A stretch of 64,000 nucleotides of DNA from Bullera alba (taxonomy: Eukaryota; Basidiomycota; Tremellomycetes; Tremellales; Bulleraceae), in NCBI GenBank assembly GCA_001600095.1, contig BCIX01000001.1, forward strand, positions 6,969,198 through 7,033,197, written 5' to 3'. The position numbers and the translations under genes were made by a program. Below the pieces are notes generated by a model. The model saw only the letters and a list, made by a program, of their open reading frames with translations, had not been told where the DNA came from and searched no databases. Position 1 is the stretch's first letter; each line of letters opens with the position of its first letter. This document shows, one piece after another, positions 11,601 to 22,467 of the stretch.

Positions 11601-13222
11601 ACGGCCTGTTCAAGCCAAGAGGAAATGTCGGTGTGCTGGAGGGTAGTGAAGGGATTGTTGGGCTGCGCTGGGTGTGTTGATGGTAGAAAGTAGTTGTGAG
11701 AAAGGAGGAGTGACAGTCCGTACATTTCGGTAGCGGCGGCGGCGTATCGCCAAGCTCTGTCCTGAGCAAAGTCTCTCCGCAGCGAGTCGTAGACTGTCGA
11801 CGCAAACTTGTAGTCGCGGAGCATGAATGCAAAGTCGGCCAATCGCCGAGTGAGAGCTTCTACCGCCGTCGTGGGATAGCTTGAAGAGGTCAGCTAGTCT
11901 CATAATCCTCGCTCTAGCTGCAGATTGCGGACCCTCATCACTCACTACCCCTTTGTGGCGTTGTATCCTGCCTGTGCGGCATTCGGAGCAGGACTGCTGG
12001 GCCTGCTGGAGAATAACTTTCGTCCTGCGCCAAACAATCTCCCCGTGATACCCCTCCTATTGCTATGCCAGACTTCGTTCCACTCCCTGATCCTGCCCTC
12101 CATCCACGGTATTAGACTCTGGACCGACAACTCCCTCACCAACGCCGCCAGCCGTTGGGTATCCTCCGCAGACAACTTGGATCCGTACAGCTTCTTCCGG
12201 GCTGGTCTGTCCGCTAAGCTGTCCCCTTCCTGGTCGCCAGAGGAACGAGGCGACTCGGGGCTGATATTGGGTGATAGTGCGGCCGAGGATAGGGCTGAAG
12301 CGTAGATCTGTGAGAGGGCGGAGGGGGATGCGACTTCCGGAGTGAGCGGTCGAGGTAGTGGGATCGAAGGGTGAAGAGACACGTCTGGAGAGGGCGGTGG
12401 GGCTCTCTTGTCCACTTGACTGTTGATGACGAGTAGAGTCGAGTGAGGTCCATATGCCTTTTTGACCGCTGCTAGGAGTTCATTGGCGCTGGGCATGTAG
12501 TTAGTCGAGCCGTTTTGTCTGACCGAGCACAAGAGTACTTACATAGCCATATCCGTGCCACGGCGACTGACGTCGTGGACGACGACAAAGAACCGCATTA
12601 CATTCACCCCATCCATCCAAGGGACTGCCTGACTCATCGGGCCAGTTGTCCTCGCGTACAGCCTCTGCAGGGTGCCCATTGGATCTATAGTCGAGGTCGA
12701 GATCGCAATGACCACTCCCACAGGGTGATTAAACGTCTCATGGCTTGATGTAGGTCTGGAGGATAGGATCAAGCTCCTCGTCAAGGGATAGTGCTGTTCG
12801 TCATCTAAGGTCAATGACGGTAGATCAGTCGATTGCCAGAAACAGCGTGCCAATAGCACTCACCGGGCTTGCGAGAGCTGATGGCGCTACTAATCGAGTC
12901 TACTATCACATCTGCGTGAAGTGTCGATACCTCTGGGTTGGGGAACACTGAAGCGTAGCTGACAAAGCGAAGTGGAAAGGTCGGGTGTATAGTCGGCGTC
13001 AATGTGCTCGAGAGTATGGACACTACAGAATCACATTAGCTCAGACCTCGTAAACGCATAGCTTATGATCTTACCCCGCTCTGTCCCTCCCTCCCAAGGC
13101 CGCAGTAGCTCCTCGAGCCCCCTGCATCCGTTCGCTTCACAAGATTCGACCACATCGTCCGAGGTGAGGACTGCGATTCGGGGCGAGAGCGACTGAACGA
13201 TGGACAGAGGCGGCGAGGGCAT
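8675..13222 (-). CDS. TRS85: TRAPPC8/Trs85-like subunit of TRAPPIII
   Basis: A large multi-exon protein of the TRAPPIII tethering complex, a Rab GTPase (Ypt1) activator in Golgi traffic and autophagosome formation. The ATG chosen at 13222 gives M-P-S-P-P-L-S-I-V-Q-S-L-S-P-R-I-A-V-L, the usual N-terminus of the family. The middle holds the diagnostic R-R-L-A-D-F-A-F-M-L-R-D-Y-K-F-A, Y-D-S-L-R-R-D-F and Y-A-A-A-A-T-E-M-Y-G-L-S-L-L-L motifs, followed by a helical repeat region. The C-terminal third has beta-rich Ig-like segments (T-W-E-V-E-L-V-A-T-N-P-L, E-V-V-L-K-V-T-N-T-G) typical of TRAPP trunk subunits. The final exon (ending at 8675) reads through W-I-T-Q-P-G to V-V-Q-A-P and stop. About 8-10 short introns. 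Trs120 was considered, but the R-R-L-A-D-F-A-F-M-L-R-D-Y motif favours TRAPPC8. Confidence 0.85.
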
Positions 13223-13643
13223 CTCGCTGGAGGTTCCGTCGCTAGATCGATCGGTTATCTCTGCCCGACCTCTATGTAGCGCCTCCCGGGGCCGATGAAA
13301 GTGTGAAAAGAGATTGCACACCCCAGAGAGTACGAGTGTCGATGAAACAAGAGCGAAATGAAGGTGGAAACCCGCGACCGGGCGCGTGTGCAATTCGGAC
13401 CCACGGTGACCGTGAGGATGCAGTGTTTGCCTGCTCAGTACTCCTAGTGACGTAGATTGCCGAGGTGATACTGATACATGGGATACAATGACGATGCCAG
13501 ATGATACTGCTACAGATGTTCAGGTGGTGACCGAAAGAAACTGCACTCCAATACGATAAGTAGGTCGCCTTCCTTCGCCTCCCCACCCTTCCTCTCCTCT
13601 CATCCTTCCCTTTACCAATCTCTGGGACTTGTGCTCCCCCAGG
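13223..13643. other. Intergenic region upstream of TRAPPC8
   Basis: A 421-base gap between the TRAPPC8 start and the 3' end of the upstream minus-strand gene. It should hold the TRAPPC8 promoter and leader. No distinct motif was picked out. Confidence 0.35.
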
Positions 13644-14795
13644 CTACAGCCCGTTGTCCGTCTCTGCGTCTGTGTAGAACGCCTCTTGATCGTCCTCATC
13701 ATACTCCACTCTCCTTTTCTTCCCGGTGATCCACAGCATCCTGCCACAAGGTCGGGTATGCGTACTCCGCCCATGCTCCCATTTCCACTCTGAACCACAA
13801 TCCCCATCCTTGTCCCCTCCCTCGAGACTGAGTGTCAAAGAAGCCAGAGCGGCGAGGCGTTTGATTTGACTTGGCCGGCGGGTTCTCCAGGCAGATACCC
13901 AGCCGTCAAATAGCATCACCAGGGGAATCAGGGGTATCACATAGGTGAAAAACAGTACAGCTTCGTAGGTCAGTAAGTAGATTCGCCTGATAGAATGAAT
14001 CACCTACATATGGAAGGTTGGAGGAAGGGCGTGACCAAGAAGACGAGAGGGAAGATACCGGCCAGAGTGAGAAAGCTGCAGAGATCTGCCTCCTGCAGCT
14101 CGAGTATGCTACCGAATCAAGCGTCAGGAATAGTCCGGATGTAGTACTTTGCACCCAGCGGGGCCACCCACCATATAGCCTCTGCGGACCTCATTGCGTC
14201 TGCCAATACCCGTCTAGCTCCGTCCTCGTCGAAGTGATGGAAACTTAAACAGAACGTCCGTATATGTCGATCCTTCCTGATTGCCTCCGGGGCATTGGTT
14301 GCGTCTACCGGTTGGGGCAAGAACGACAGTGATGACGTCGGGGATTGACTCTTGTGCTGCGTCCAAGAGCTCAAGTGGGGGTGCAGGTCGGATAGGAGTA
14401 TTGGTACCGGTGGCAATCCCTCCGCAGTCCGCTTTGCGCTGAAGAAGAAACGATCAGCATCTACAACCGTGAAGAGTAGCTCGAGGTAATAGATAGACCC
14501 ACTTGATTTTCCTCTCGATCAAGGGCATAGGTCCTCCTGCGCCAGAGCAGCAGTCCACCACTCTGAGCTTGTCCTTTCCCTTCTCACTCCGAGATCCCTG
14601 CTCCTCTTCGACATGCCTGATCAACGAGTCGAGCACGTCCGCCGCTCGCTCGTATGGCGCTCGGGACTGGAATGGCGGGATCCTGTGTACCCATAGGAAA
14701 GTGAGGACCGCTTGAGTATGTGCCCGTATGAAGGCGGGACACCAAGGCTGATCCGCGACCTCGAATAGCCTCGGCCGAGATATCGACATTGACAT
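13644..14795 (-). CDS. Membrane-anchored class I methyltransferase-like protein
   Basis: An uncharacterised fungal protein of roughly 330 residues. The ATG at 14795 (a second ATG follows two codons later) starts a frame with R-P-R-L-F-E-V-A-D-Q-P-W-C-P. Near residue 85 comes the glycine-rich L-R-V-V-D-C-C-S-G-A-G-G-P-M-P, a class I S-adenosylmethionine-binding motif I. Next come L-L-S-D-L-H-P-H (possible motif II) and T-F-C-L-S-F-H-H-F-D-E-D-G-A-R-R-V-L. The C-terminal part has two hydrophobic segments (C-S-F-L-T-L-A-G-I-F-P-L-V-F-L-V and V-L-F-F-T-Y-V-I-P-L-I-P-L-V-M-L) and a polar acidic tail. A methyltransferase fused to a C-terminal membrane hairpin is plausible; the substrate is unknown. 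At least three introns; stop at 13644-13646. Confidence 0.75.
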
Positions 14796-15437
14796 TGTGG
14801 CCTGTAGATGGGAGCAGAGTCGGCCGGCGGTCGAGCGTTAACGCGGCAACGGCGAGTTGTGGTTGTTTATAGGTTGATAGCGGACACTCCTGTGTGCTAT
14901 CTCATGCTAGGCTGCTGTTGGCGATGCTCTTGCTACACAATTGATTGATGATGTTCACAGATGTTCACAATGTTGTTGTTGTTGAAGACTGTATTTCGAA
15001 ATCGACCAAAGCAGTCGTCGGTTCCAGCGAAACACACCCAAAAAGACTACACAGCTGAAACCGGCGGTCAACACGGTGACGTCACGGCGTTACCGGTGTC
15101 CCAATGAAGGTGTCGGCGATGGCGACGAGCACGATAGAAGCATCGTCGAGACAGTGGCACTGACATCGCAAATGGTACTCAAGAGTCCGAGTGAACACAG
15201 GAGATTGCATCTCGAAACGCGTAAACAACGGCCCACTGCCCACCCACACTGTCAGCTGTCACAGGGACACACTGCTTTTGAGTTTGCTTCGAAACACTCG
15301 CACTCGTGATGATCCCATCACAGGCCATGACCGGCAGCCCGAAGCACTGTCGTTCCTTACCTCTCGAGCTCGGTATCGCTCAATAGGCTGATGATGATTC
15401 GTTCACTGGACTTCTCACCGCACGATCATCACTCACA
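14796..15437. promoter_or_regulatory. Divergent promoter, methyltransferase-like/P450
   Basis: A 642-base gap between two starts. It carries a full TGACGTCA palindrome at 15077-15084, a short GTT-rich run near 14970, and no supported ORF. Confidence 0.4.
15077..15084. promoter_or_regulatory. TGACGTCA (CRE/ATF-type) site
   Basis: A perfect 8-base bZIP palindrome about 355 bases upstream of the P450 start. It is a candidate binding site for a CREB/ATF-type factor. The sequence is seen; use is inferred. Confidence 0.35.
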
Positions 15438-17223
15438 ATGGATCTCGTCAGGAACAGCGACCTGACGGTGGGTCAAACCCTGACCGCGGCTGTTCTGGCA
15501 GTCGCGCTCTATCTCGTCCTCCGAGTACTTTCAAAGTGAGTTTGCCATCCTGTAGCAGTACTCGCTGACCTATCACCAGAAAGCCATATGAAGCATATCC
15601 GCTCATTGGACATTTATGGGAGTTCGGGGTACAACCGCGATGGGCTCAAGCCGACTGGGTACTCGCTGCGACTAAACACTTCAAAGGCAGAACATGGGGG
15701 ATATCCATTCCGGGAGTGGTGCCACGAGGCCATGTCATCACGAATCCTGCGTAGGCTTGTCGACCGAGATAGTGCCTACGAAACTGATGAACGACGGCTG
15801 CAGGTGCCTCAAGTATGTGATCAACACCCAGGTCAATGCCTTCATAAAGTCTGCCTACTTTGCCGACAGGACCAAGGATCTCATAGGTGAGATATAGTCT
15901 CCACAAATAAGAGCTGTCTGACTAATGACCTCTTGCGTAGGCAACGGGTATGTAGCCCTGCAGACAACAAGCTGACCTGTAGTATCCTCAACGCGGTTGG
16001 TGAACACTGGAAGATGCAGCGAAACGCTGGTAAAGTATTCGCATCGTCCTCCCTGCTCGACTACCTCACCACGACTTCGCTACCTGCGCATCTCCCGCGA
16101 ATGCTGGCACAGCTCGACGCCGCTGCAGACAAGGACGAGGTGATTGACCTGGGCGAGGTGATGGTGGAGTACATATTTGCGGTCTTCGGCGACGTGGCGT
16201 TCGATGTGAGCGAGCCTCGCTGATCCCCTGACACATCTCAAGTACGTACATGATCAAATGAGTTGACCACAGTAAGGCAACTTGGGAAGAGCTCGAACCA
16301 TTGTCCTCTCGATTTGACAACGCTCTCGCGGGCATCTCCCTCCGATTCGCCATTCGCGCCTTTCAGCTCGTCGAAAAAGTCTCGCCTTATGGAAGGCGAC
16401 TTCGCCAGGACATTGCATTTCTGAGGGAGGCAGGTGGTCGTCTGGTGAAAAAGAAGCTGGCTGCGCTTCGAGCTGAGGAGGAGGGCGGAGCTGTTGGGGA
16501 TGAGAACAAGGGAGTCTTCATTAGGGCATTGTACCAAGAAGGCCTAGACGAGGTGTCTATCGTGGACAGCTGTCTCAACTTTGTCATAGCGGGTGAGTCG
16601 ATCGCGCTGTGACCTGGGGACCTATACCGATCTGGCTTTCTGTAGGTCGGGATACCACGGCTCAAGCCCTCACGTGGGGGTTCTACGAATTGATCACCAA
16701 TCCAGCCTGTCAAGCCAAACTCGCCGACGCTGTCGACAACCTCCCCCCAAACTGCTCTCTTGGCGAGATGATCGCTCAGCGACCTTTCCTCGAATGGGTC
16801 ATTTCCGAGACTATCCGAATGCACCCATCCGCCCCCTTCGGCGTAGCGCAAAATACCTCTGGCATTACGCATGTCCTACCCGATAACACGGTGGTCATGC
16901 CTCTCGACCAGGTCTTCTGGTCTCCATGGTCGATCCAGCGATATCACCCTGTGTTTGGATCACAGCCCGAGGCGTTCATACCGGAACGATGGGAGACCAT
17001 GGACAGGAAACCGACAGTGTATGAAGCACCGGCTTTCCACGCCGGGCCGAGAAGCTGTCTGGGGCAACAGATGGCTAGGACGGAAATGGCTTATGTGCTC
17101 GTCGAGCTGGTCAAGCGGTATGAAATGGTGAGAGCGTGGGGAGACGGCGATAGGAAGTTGGATGAAGGTATGGCAGGGGAGATGCTTGGAGGTCTCCCGG
17201 TCAAGGTGAAGAGGAGGGTCTAG
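15438..17223 (+). CDS. Cytochrome P450 monooxygenase (CYP52/CYP63-like clan)
   Basis: A complete microsomal P450 of roughly 510-520 residues. The N-terminal anchor is L-T-A-A-V-L-A-V-A-L-Y-L-V-L-R-V-L. Further in are the helix C region G-N-G-I-L-N-A-V-G-E-H-W-K-M-Q-R, the I-helix A-G-R-D-T-T-A-Q-A-L, the ExxR motif E-T-I-R, the PERW segment F-I-P-E-R-W and the haem loop F-H-A-G-P-R-S-C-L-G with the Cys ligand. It resembles fatty-acid/alkane hydroxylases of the CYP52/CYP63 type, but the substrate cannot be read. Splicing is dense: exon 15941-15947 is only seven bases (GCAACGG), followed by a 35-base intron (15948-15982). One intron after V-A-F-D ends at TAAG just before A-T-W-E-E-L. Stop at 17221-17223. 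No biosynthetic partners lie nearby. Confidence 0.92.
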
Positions 17224-17671
17224 TAGTGCCTAGGTTCTCGCTTGAGCTTTTTGTGCAATGCAATGTCACTTGGTTGTCAGTGAGCTCGACTAGAGAACTC
17301 TGGTGCAATGGCGTCTTCCCAGCCTACACGTTATCCTGTCATGTGATACATACCATTACCAACAAGCGACACTCCGTATCGATGACGCGCGGATGATGCC
17401 TGAGACCTCCTTGCCACAGTGCCAGCCATTTTGGGTTGTGCAACCCTGCGACTGCTCTTGCCGGACAGCTTCTGTTCCGACGAGTCTACCAAGCTCGTCT
17501 AAGAGTATAGCGTGTGGCTCGGGCGTGGTGGAAGGTTCAAGTGTTCGATCGAGACTACCCTCACACTACGTGCACCCGGTGTCGGCTGCGTGTATGCGAT
17601 ATCCAGGGGTAGAGGCGCAAGAGCCCTGGAGCCGATCATACGGGGCCATTGTGAGGCAGGAGGGTACCGAG
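17224..17671. other. Convergent intergenic region, P450/IQM 3' ends
   Basis: A 448-base gap between two 3' ends. ORFs here are short and have no recognisable product. Confidence 0.35.
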
Positions 17672-20054
17672 CTACGTCGTGGTGACTTCGGAGGCATCCT
17701 GCTGCTTGTCCGCTTGCTCACTCCTACGCACAAACGTCATTAGTCGACGTTCTCCGGCAGCACATGATCGAGCTAGCCATTGGGCGGGACTCACCTCTGC
17801 TTGCCATACAAGACCTCCTTCCTGACCCGCTCCTTCTCCCTTGGATCTTGCACGCCATCCTCGGCCTCTCTCACTGCCTTCATCCGCTCCTGATGCTCGG
17901 CCTCCTCTCGCCTCGCGTTCTCTTCTAATCGCTGGGATTTCTCCAACTCAGTGGGCTCGTGTGATCCTAGTAAGTGCTTGAACTTGACTACGAGATCTTT
18001 CTCCTTCTTGGTCGCCGCGCCATACTTCGACAGTCCCCAGAGCGACTACGCACAAAGATCAGCCAACAGCTGCCTGTAGTGTGAGCCTGACTCACCAACA
18101 CGCTCTTGCCGATCTTGACGTGAGATAGATCCGCTCCTTTCGACTCGAGCTGAGCTATGAACGCTCTGTAATGCTCAATTGAGGAGCGATAATGCCCGCT
18201 CAGCGGCTGCAACGACTTGATCAAACCTCGCTTGACGATAATGATCCCTGCCGAAGTGACCTTGCCTCCGGCCAGAACTACGAGATGGTCAGGAGCATTC
18301 CTCTGTGAGTCGTTGTGCAGTCACTGACATGATGAATGCTGGAAAGTCCCACTCTGCTTGATCCCAACGAACATGTTCAGCTTCATGTCACTGACGTAGA
18401 TCCAGGTATTCCGTCTAGCGTGATAATCGAGTCAGTACCGCCAGTCTTATCTTATCGCTCGCTGAAGCGGCTGCTCTGATAGAGAACCCACCTCAACGTC
18501 TTTCGCAAGAGACCTTTCTTGATGCCCCCAGGGGTGATCCCTTTCGTCTTTCGTTTCAGCCAGCCTTCCTTCTCACCCTCCTCCAGGCCCAAATAGTGTG
18601 TCTCGGCATTGTCCTGCAGGTCGCTCTCGGCAGAATAGGAATCCGAGATATCGCTCCTACTGGAAAGGGATGATACGTCGGAGCCATCTCGCTCGTTATC
18701 GTCACCATCGTCCTCATCGTCGTCCTTGGACGACCATTGTTTGTCATTCGGGATGATTCCGGTGCCGTTGCCAGAATCCTTCCATTTGCCAGCCGCAGTG
18801 TCGACCTGTACAGGAATGAGCATAGCGCACGAAAGTAGGAGCCAAACGGTATTCCCGGACTTACAAGCTCGTTGTTGTGTACCCTATCGTTCAGCAGTCA
18901 GTATACACATGTCTCCGGTTATGATTTGTCGACTTACCATCTCAGCAGTCCATCGGGATCCACCCTGACTAGATAGTTCAACCGCTGTTCTGCGGACAAA
19001 TACCTGACCACCAGCACATTCGTCAGCGCTGGCGAGACTGGACCGACGCAATCACTGCTTCCACTCACGTGATAAGCTCCTTCTCCAGCCGCTGCCTCGG
19101 CAAGACCTCCAAGTCTACGTCCTTGCCATCTCCCCTGTCGAGCCTGTAGCGAGATCAGCCGGTGTGCAATGTCGGTTACTCCGACATAGCACCATCACTC
19201 ACCACCGGAAGAAGTTGTCCGAAGTGTCCGATTCCTTCCACTCTCGGAAGTAGTATTTGAGGTTGCTGCCTACAATCTGCTTCAGCATGCGAACAGCCAG
19301 AGATCGTTTGTGGCTTCACTGACCATAGCGGTGCTGTATGAAAACTGGTCAGCTCAACCCCCTTGACTGATAGGCTGCCGTTGGTAAAACTCGTACTCAC
19401 CTTGGCGTCGATCATCTCAAGCCAATGCTGCTGCTCGAGCGCTTTCGTCGAATACGGCAGCTCCTCTGCCTCATCTCTCGCCTGTCCCGCTCCAATTCCC
19501 ATGCTTAGACTGCCGAGGAAAGTCGCCTTTCGGTCCTTGCGCTGTTTGTCACTCAGAGGCGGGTTCTCCTCGTACTCCTCTGGCTGGGTGCTGTGTTTCG
19601 TGTATAGTCCATCTCCCTCTTGCAGTCTCGCAGCGGCGTGCACGGCTCTGCTCCATCTACCCAAAATGCTTCAACGTCCCGTACTGGGTGATTGTCTGAG
19701 GTCGGGACTTACCTGGAGCCAACATCGTTTTTGTTATCGAGTTGCTGCTTCGCATAGCTCTTCTCCCCGGACTGCTTGACCAAATCGTCCCATCTCGCCT
19801 CGCTCTTCCTACCCGCCGTCGAGTGAGCAGGGCCCTTGAACCCTAGCTGTGCCCACTCACATGTTCATCCCTTTGACCTGCTGTCTGGCGTGATAGCCTC
19901 TATACACCCTTTGTATCGTTCTCGCCGCACGTTCCTCCCGTTCTGACCCACTTGCACCGGGTGCTTGTATCGTCGAGTCAGACGTTGTAGTAGTCACTGG
20001 AGCACCGGCAGTCGTGGATGTCGCTCTAGTGGCGACGACAGCCAAGTCTGACAT
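17672..20054 (-). CDS. IQM-like calmodulin-binding (IQ-motif) protein
   Basis: About 560 residues in roughly nine exons, from the ATG at 20054 to TAG at 17672-17674. After a Thr/Ser/Ala-rich head there is one IQ motif (A-R-T-I-Q-R-V-Y-R-G-Y-H-A-R-Q-Q) near residue 45. Then comes the conserved block known from plant IQM proteins: Q-Q-H-W-L-E-M-I-D-A-K-H-R-Y-G, F-F-R-W-L-D-R-G-D-G-K, Y-L-S-A-E-Q-R, L-V-D-T-A, W-I-Y-V-S-D-M-K-L-N-M-F-V-G, and G-x-F-Q-H-S-S-F-L-A-G-G with G-x-I-x-x-L-x-P-L-S-G-H-Y-R-S. An acidic Asp/Ser insert lies mid-protein, and the tail is a Glu/Arg-rich helix (possible coiled coil). The IQ motif predicts calmodulin binding; the biochemical role is not known in fungi. Confidence 0.85.
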
Positions 20055-20680
20055 GATGAGATCGACACTGGCGAGATAAAAGGATAGACTGAGATAGACT
20101 TTGGCAGACCCTAATCCCTAGATCAGCCAGGTAAGCTGCTGCGGACCGGTCGTCCGAGAAGAAAGGAGTGGGCAAAGTGGGCAACTTACTGACTCTCACA
20201 ACACTTGCAGTCTCAATCACTCTGTGAACGGGTATGTGAGAAGTGGTAGCTTGACACCTGCTTGTCCGGTGAGTTGATGTACCAGCTGCGCGCTGATACC
20301 CTCGCCATTGACTCGTTCGCTGAGAATAGGACGAATGGACGGTTTAGGATCTGTTTACTTTGCGGTCCTGCGTGCGCCGTGCCTGAAACTGAGTATGAGT
20401 CATCGTGCTCATCGCATTACGTTTTATTACGTTTCATCAGGTTTAGATCTGCTTGTGATTACAAGTGGACTAATGAAGCAAGTGGTGGGATTGCCAGCGC
20501 CTCAAATTAGCTCATCATCAGCTGCGCCTGCGTCGAGTGGTCAAACTCAAGCAGTGATGTTGCTCGCCACGCTGTATCGACCTCACACATTGCATGAAGC
20601 CAAACAGAAAGGAAAGATAACTGTTTTTTTCTATTTACTGAGGACACTTTTTTACTAAGAACCAAATCACTATGAACCAA
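20055..20680. other. Intergenic region upstream of IQM-like gene
   Basis: A 626-base gap between the IQM start and the 3' end of the next minus-strand gene. A 116-codon plus-strand ORF (20308-20658) has no recognisable motif and is treated as chance. The stretch near 20615-20660 is AT-rich. Confidence 0.35.
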
Positions 20681-21784
20681 TCACTCATCCGACCAGGACC
20701 AACATGGATCCCGGGCCCTCATGGCATTCAGACCCAGCCAATCGAGTTGTTTCTTCCCGAATCCTTCTTCTACTCCTCGTTCTCCATCTCCATCCTCCTG
20801 GCATTCTCCCTCGGCATCGCTATCGACCTCGTCGTCGTCGCTGACCACCATCTCCTCGAGGTCCTCGCATGAAGTTGCGGGAGTGCGACAAACGGACCTA
20901 TCGCTGGAAGCGGAGTCGGAGGAGTAGGACCGGTATAGTGGTGGTGGCAAGAGGAAGTCGAGAGCGCATTCCTCCAAGTCGTCACAGTATCCGGCAATCG
21001 GGGTGATTGGCGAAATGGGCGATGAGGTAGGTGTCGTGTGAGGGGCGTGATACACAGGCGAGGACAATGGAGTGAGAATCGGTTGAAGTGGTTGAGCAAT
21101 GGGATACTCGGCCGAAGGCGAATACTCGAGGTACTCCTCATCTTCACTCTCGAATTCTACCTCGGCGTCGACCTCAAACTCCTCTGGGTCGAAGGCCGCA
21201 GTGACGGTGACGGTGACGTCTTCGCGGATGGCGGCGGGGGTAGGAAGAGAGGAAGTGGTGGCAGTGGGCGAGACCGACGGGAGGGTGTAGGCTTCCATGT
21301 CCTGGTAGTCGTACTCGTACTCTTCATCGGCTAGAGCTTCGACCGACGATTCGACCCACTCGTGTCGCTGCTGGTTGAGTCGTTGCTGCTCGTAGTACTC
21401 GTCGTCGCCGAGTGTCGAGAGGAGGTCGTCGAACCATCGCTGTTCGCCAGAGCTGGTGCTGCCGCTGCTTGTGCTGCCACCGCTGTAGCCCATGTACTCG
21501 TACTCTGCCTCGACTTCCTCCTCCTCCTCATCCTCCTCGCCGATGATGTCGAGACCCATGGCCGACTTGGAGTTCCAGTCGTTGATGTCGCCGACGACGG
21601 CGCCCTGGTCGACAGACTTCCAAGCCGTCTTGATGGCCTCTCGAACAATGACGCCCTTCCAGAGCGCGACGCCGCTATCGACAGAGCCGAGTTCGAGATT
21701 GTAGAGCTTTGATTCCGAGAGGTGAAGCAGTCGGTGACCCAGCGGGGTGAGCGCGGGCTTTACGTTTGGCGAAGTGAACCGCAT
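20681..21784 (-). CDS. Acidic low-complexity protein, uncharacterised
   Basis: I do not recognise this protein. The frame is open without introns from about 22123 to the stop at 20681-20683. However, the first in-frame ATG is at 21784 (M-R-F-T-S-P-N-V-K-P-A-L-T-P-L-G-H-R), so either that is the start or an upstream exon supplies it. From that ATG it is 367 residues. A short ordered-looking part (R-L-L-H-L-S-E-S-K-L-Y-N-L-E-L, W-K-G-V-I-V-R-E-A-I-K-T-A-W-K) is followed by long Glu/Asp/Tyr/Ser-rich sequence with poly-Glu and acidic tracts, ending L-D-W-L-G-L-N-A-M-R-A-R-D. There is no membrane segment. Probably a disordered regulatory or nuclear protein. Confidence 0.65.
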   Translation of the reverse strand: MRFTSPNVKPALTPLGHRLLHLSESKLYNLELGSVDSGVALWKGVIVREAIKTAWKSVDQGAVVGDINDWNSKSAMGLDIIGEEDEEEEEVEAEYEYMGYSGGSTSSGSTSSGEQRWFDDLLSTLGDDEYYEQQRLNQQRHEWVESSVEALADEEYEYDYQDMEAYTLPSVSPTATTSSLPTPAAIREDVTVTVTAAFDPEEFEVDAEVEFESEDEEYLEYSPSAEYPIAQPLQPILTPLSSPVYHAPHTTPTSSPISPITPIAGYCDDLEECALDFLLPPPLYRSYSSDSASSDRSVCRTPATSCEDLEEMVVSDDDEVDSDAEGECQEDGDGERGVEEGFGKKQLDWLGLNAMRARDPCWSWSDE

Positions 21785-22443
21785 GTCTGGGTCGGGTCGG
21801 GTTGTTTTTGATTGGGTGGGGGAGGGTGTAAGTTTAGTCGGAATGAAACCTGAACCGTTTACAAAAGTTGACGTTGTAGTAGCTGTTCGATCGATTGGGA
21901 CGACCGAGGGAGCCTTGGCTAATCCCCTAATAGAGGTGGTGGGGCGCCCGTTCGGAGAGTCGACGACAGGCAGAGTGACTGTGCTGTCGACTCTGTCGTC
22001 GCCGGGTTGAGTTGTGCTGTGGTCGTCTCCTCGGATGAAACCGTGAGTTTTCGCTTGGGAATGGAGAGGAACATGTTGGCTAGAGTTGTTGTGGGTTACT
22101 GTGTCGTTTGAGAGTGTGGACAACGTGATGTAGTTGTTAGAAGTAGAGTTGAGAGAAATGGTGGTTATGCTTTGAGCAGGTATGGTGAGTTGAGGGGTGA
22201 GCGGGTGTGCTGCGAAGTGCTGGCTAGGGCGTTGTTGTTATCTGATACTACTACTTGTGAACTGATTTAACAAGACATTCTGACGATGAATGTGTTGTCA
22301 AGGAGTAGTAGTAAGAACTGATGAGGGATGAGGGGAAAGAGGAGGATGTGAAAGGAAGCGGGGAATATAAGCCAGACCCGGACCCGACGAGAGAGAGGAC
22401 GTGGAATCGAGTCAACCCGTTTTTCGGTCCATTGTTTGCTGCT

Positions 22444-22467
22444 CTATTTAAATTTAATTTGAAATAG
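22444..22467. repeat. AT-rich 24-base dyad
   Basis: CTATTTAAATTT and AATTTGAAATAG form an imperfect palindrome with two mismatched pairs. It stands out in GC-rich surroundings. It could be a protein-binding site; function unknown. Confidence 0.4.

Noticed and set aside
20308..20658. 116-codon plus-strand ORF between the IQM-like and acidic-protein genes
   Set aside because: No recognisable motif, no conserved-looking start context, ends in an AT-rich tract.
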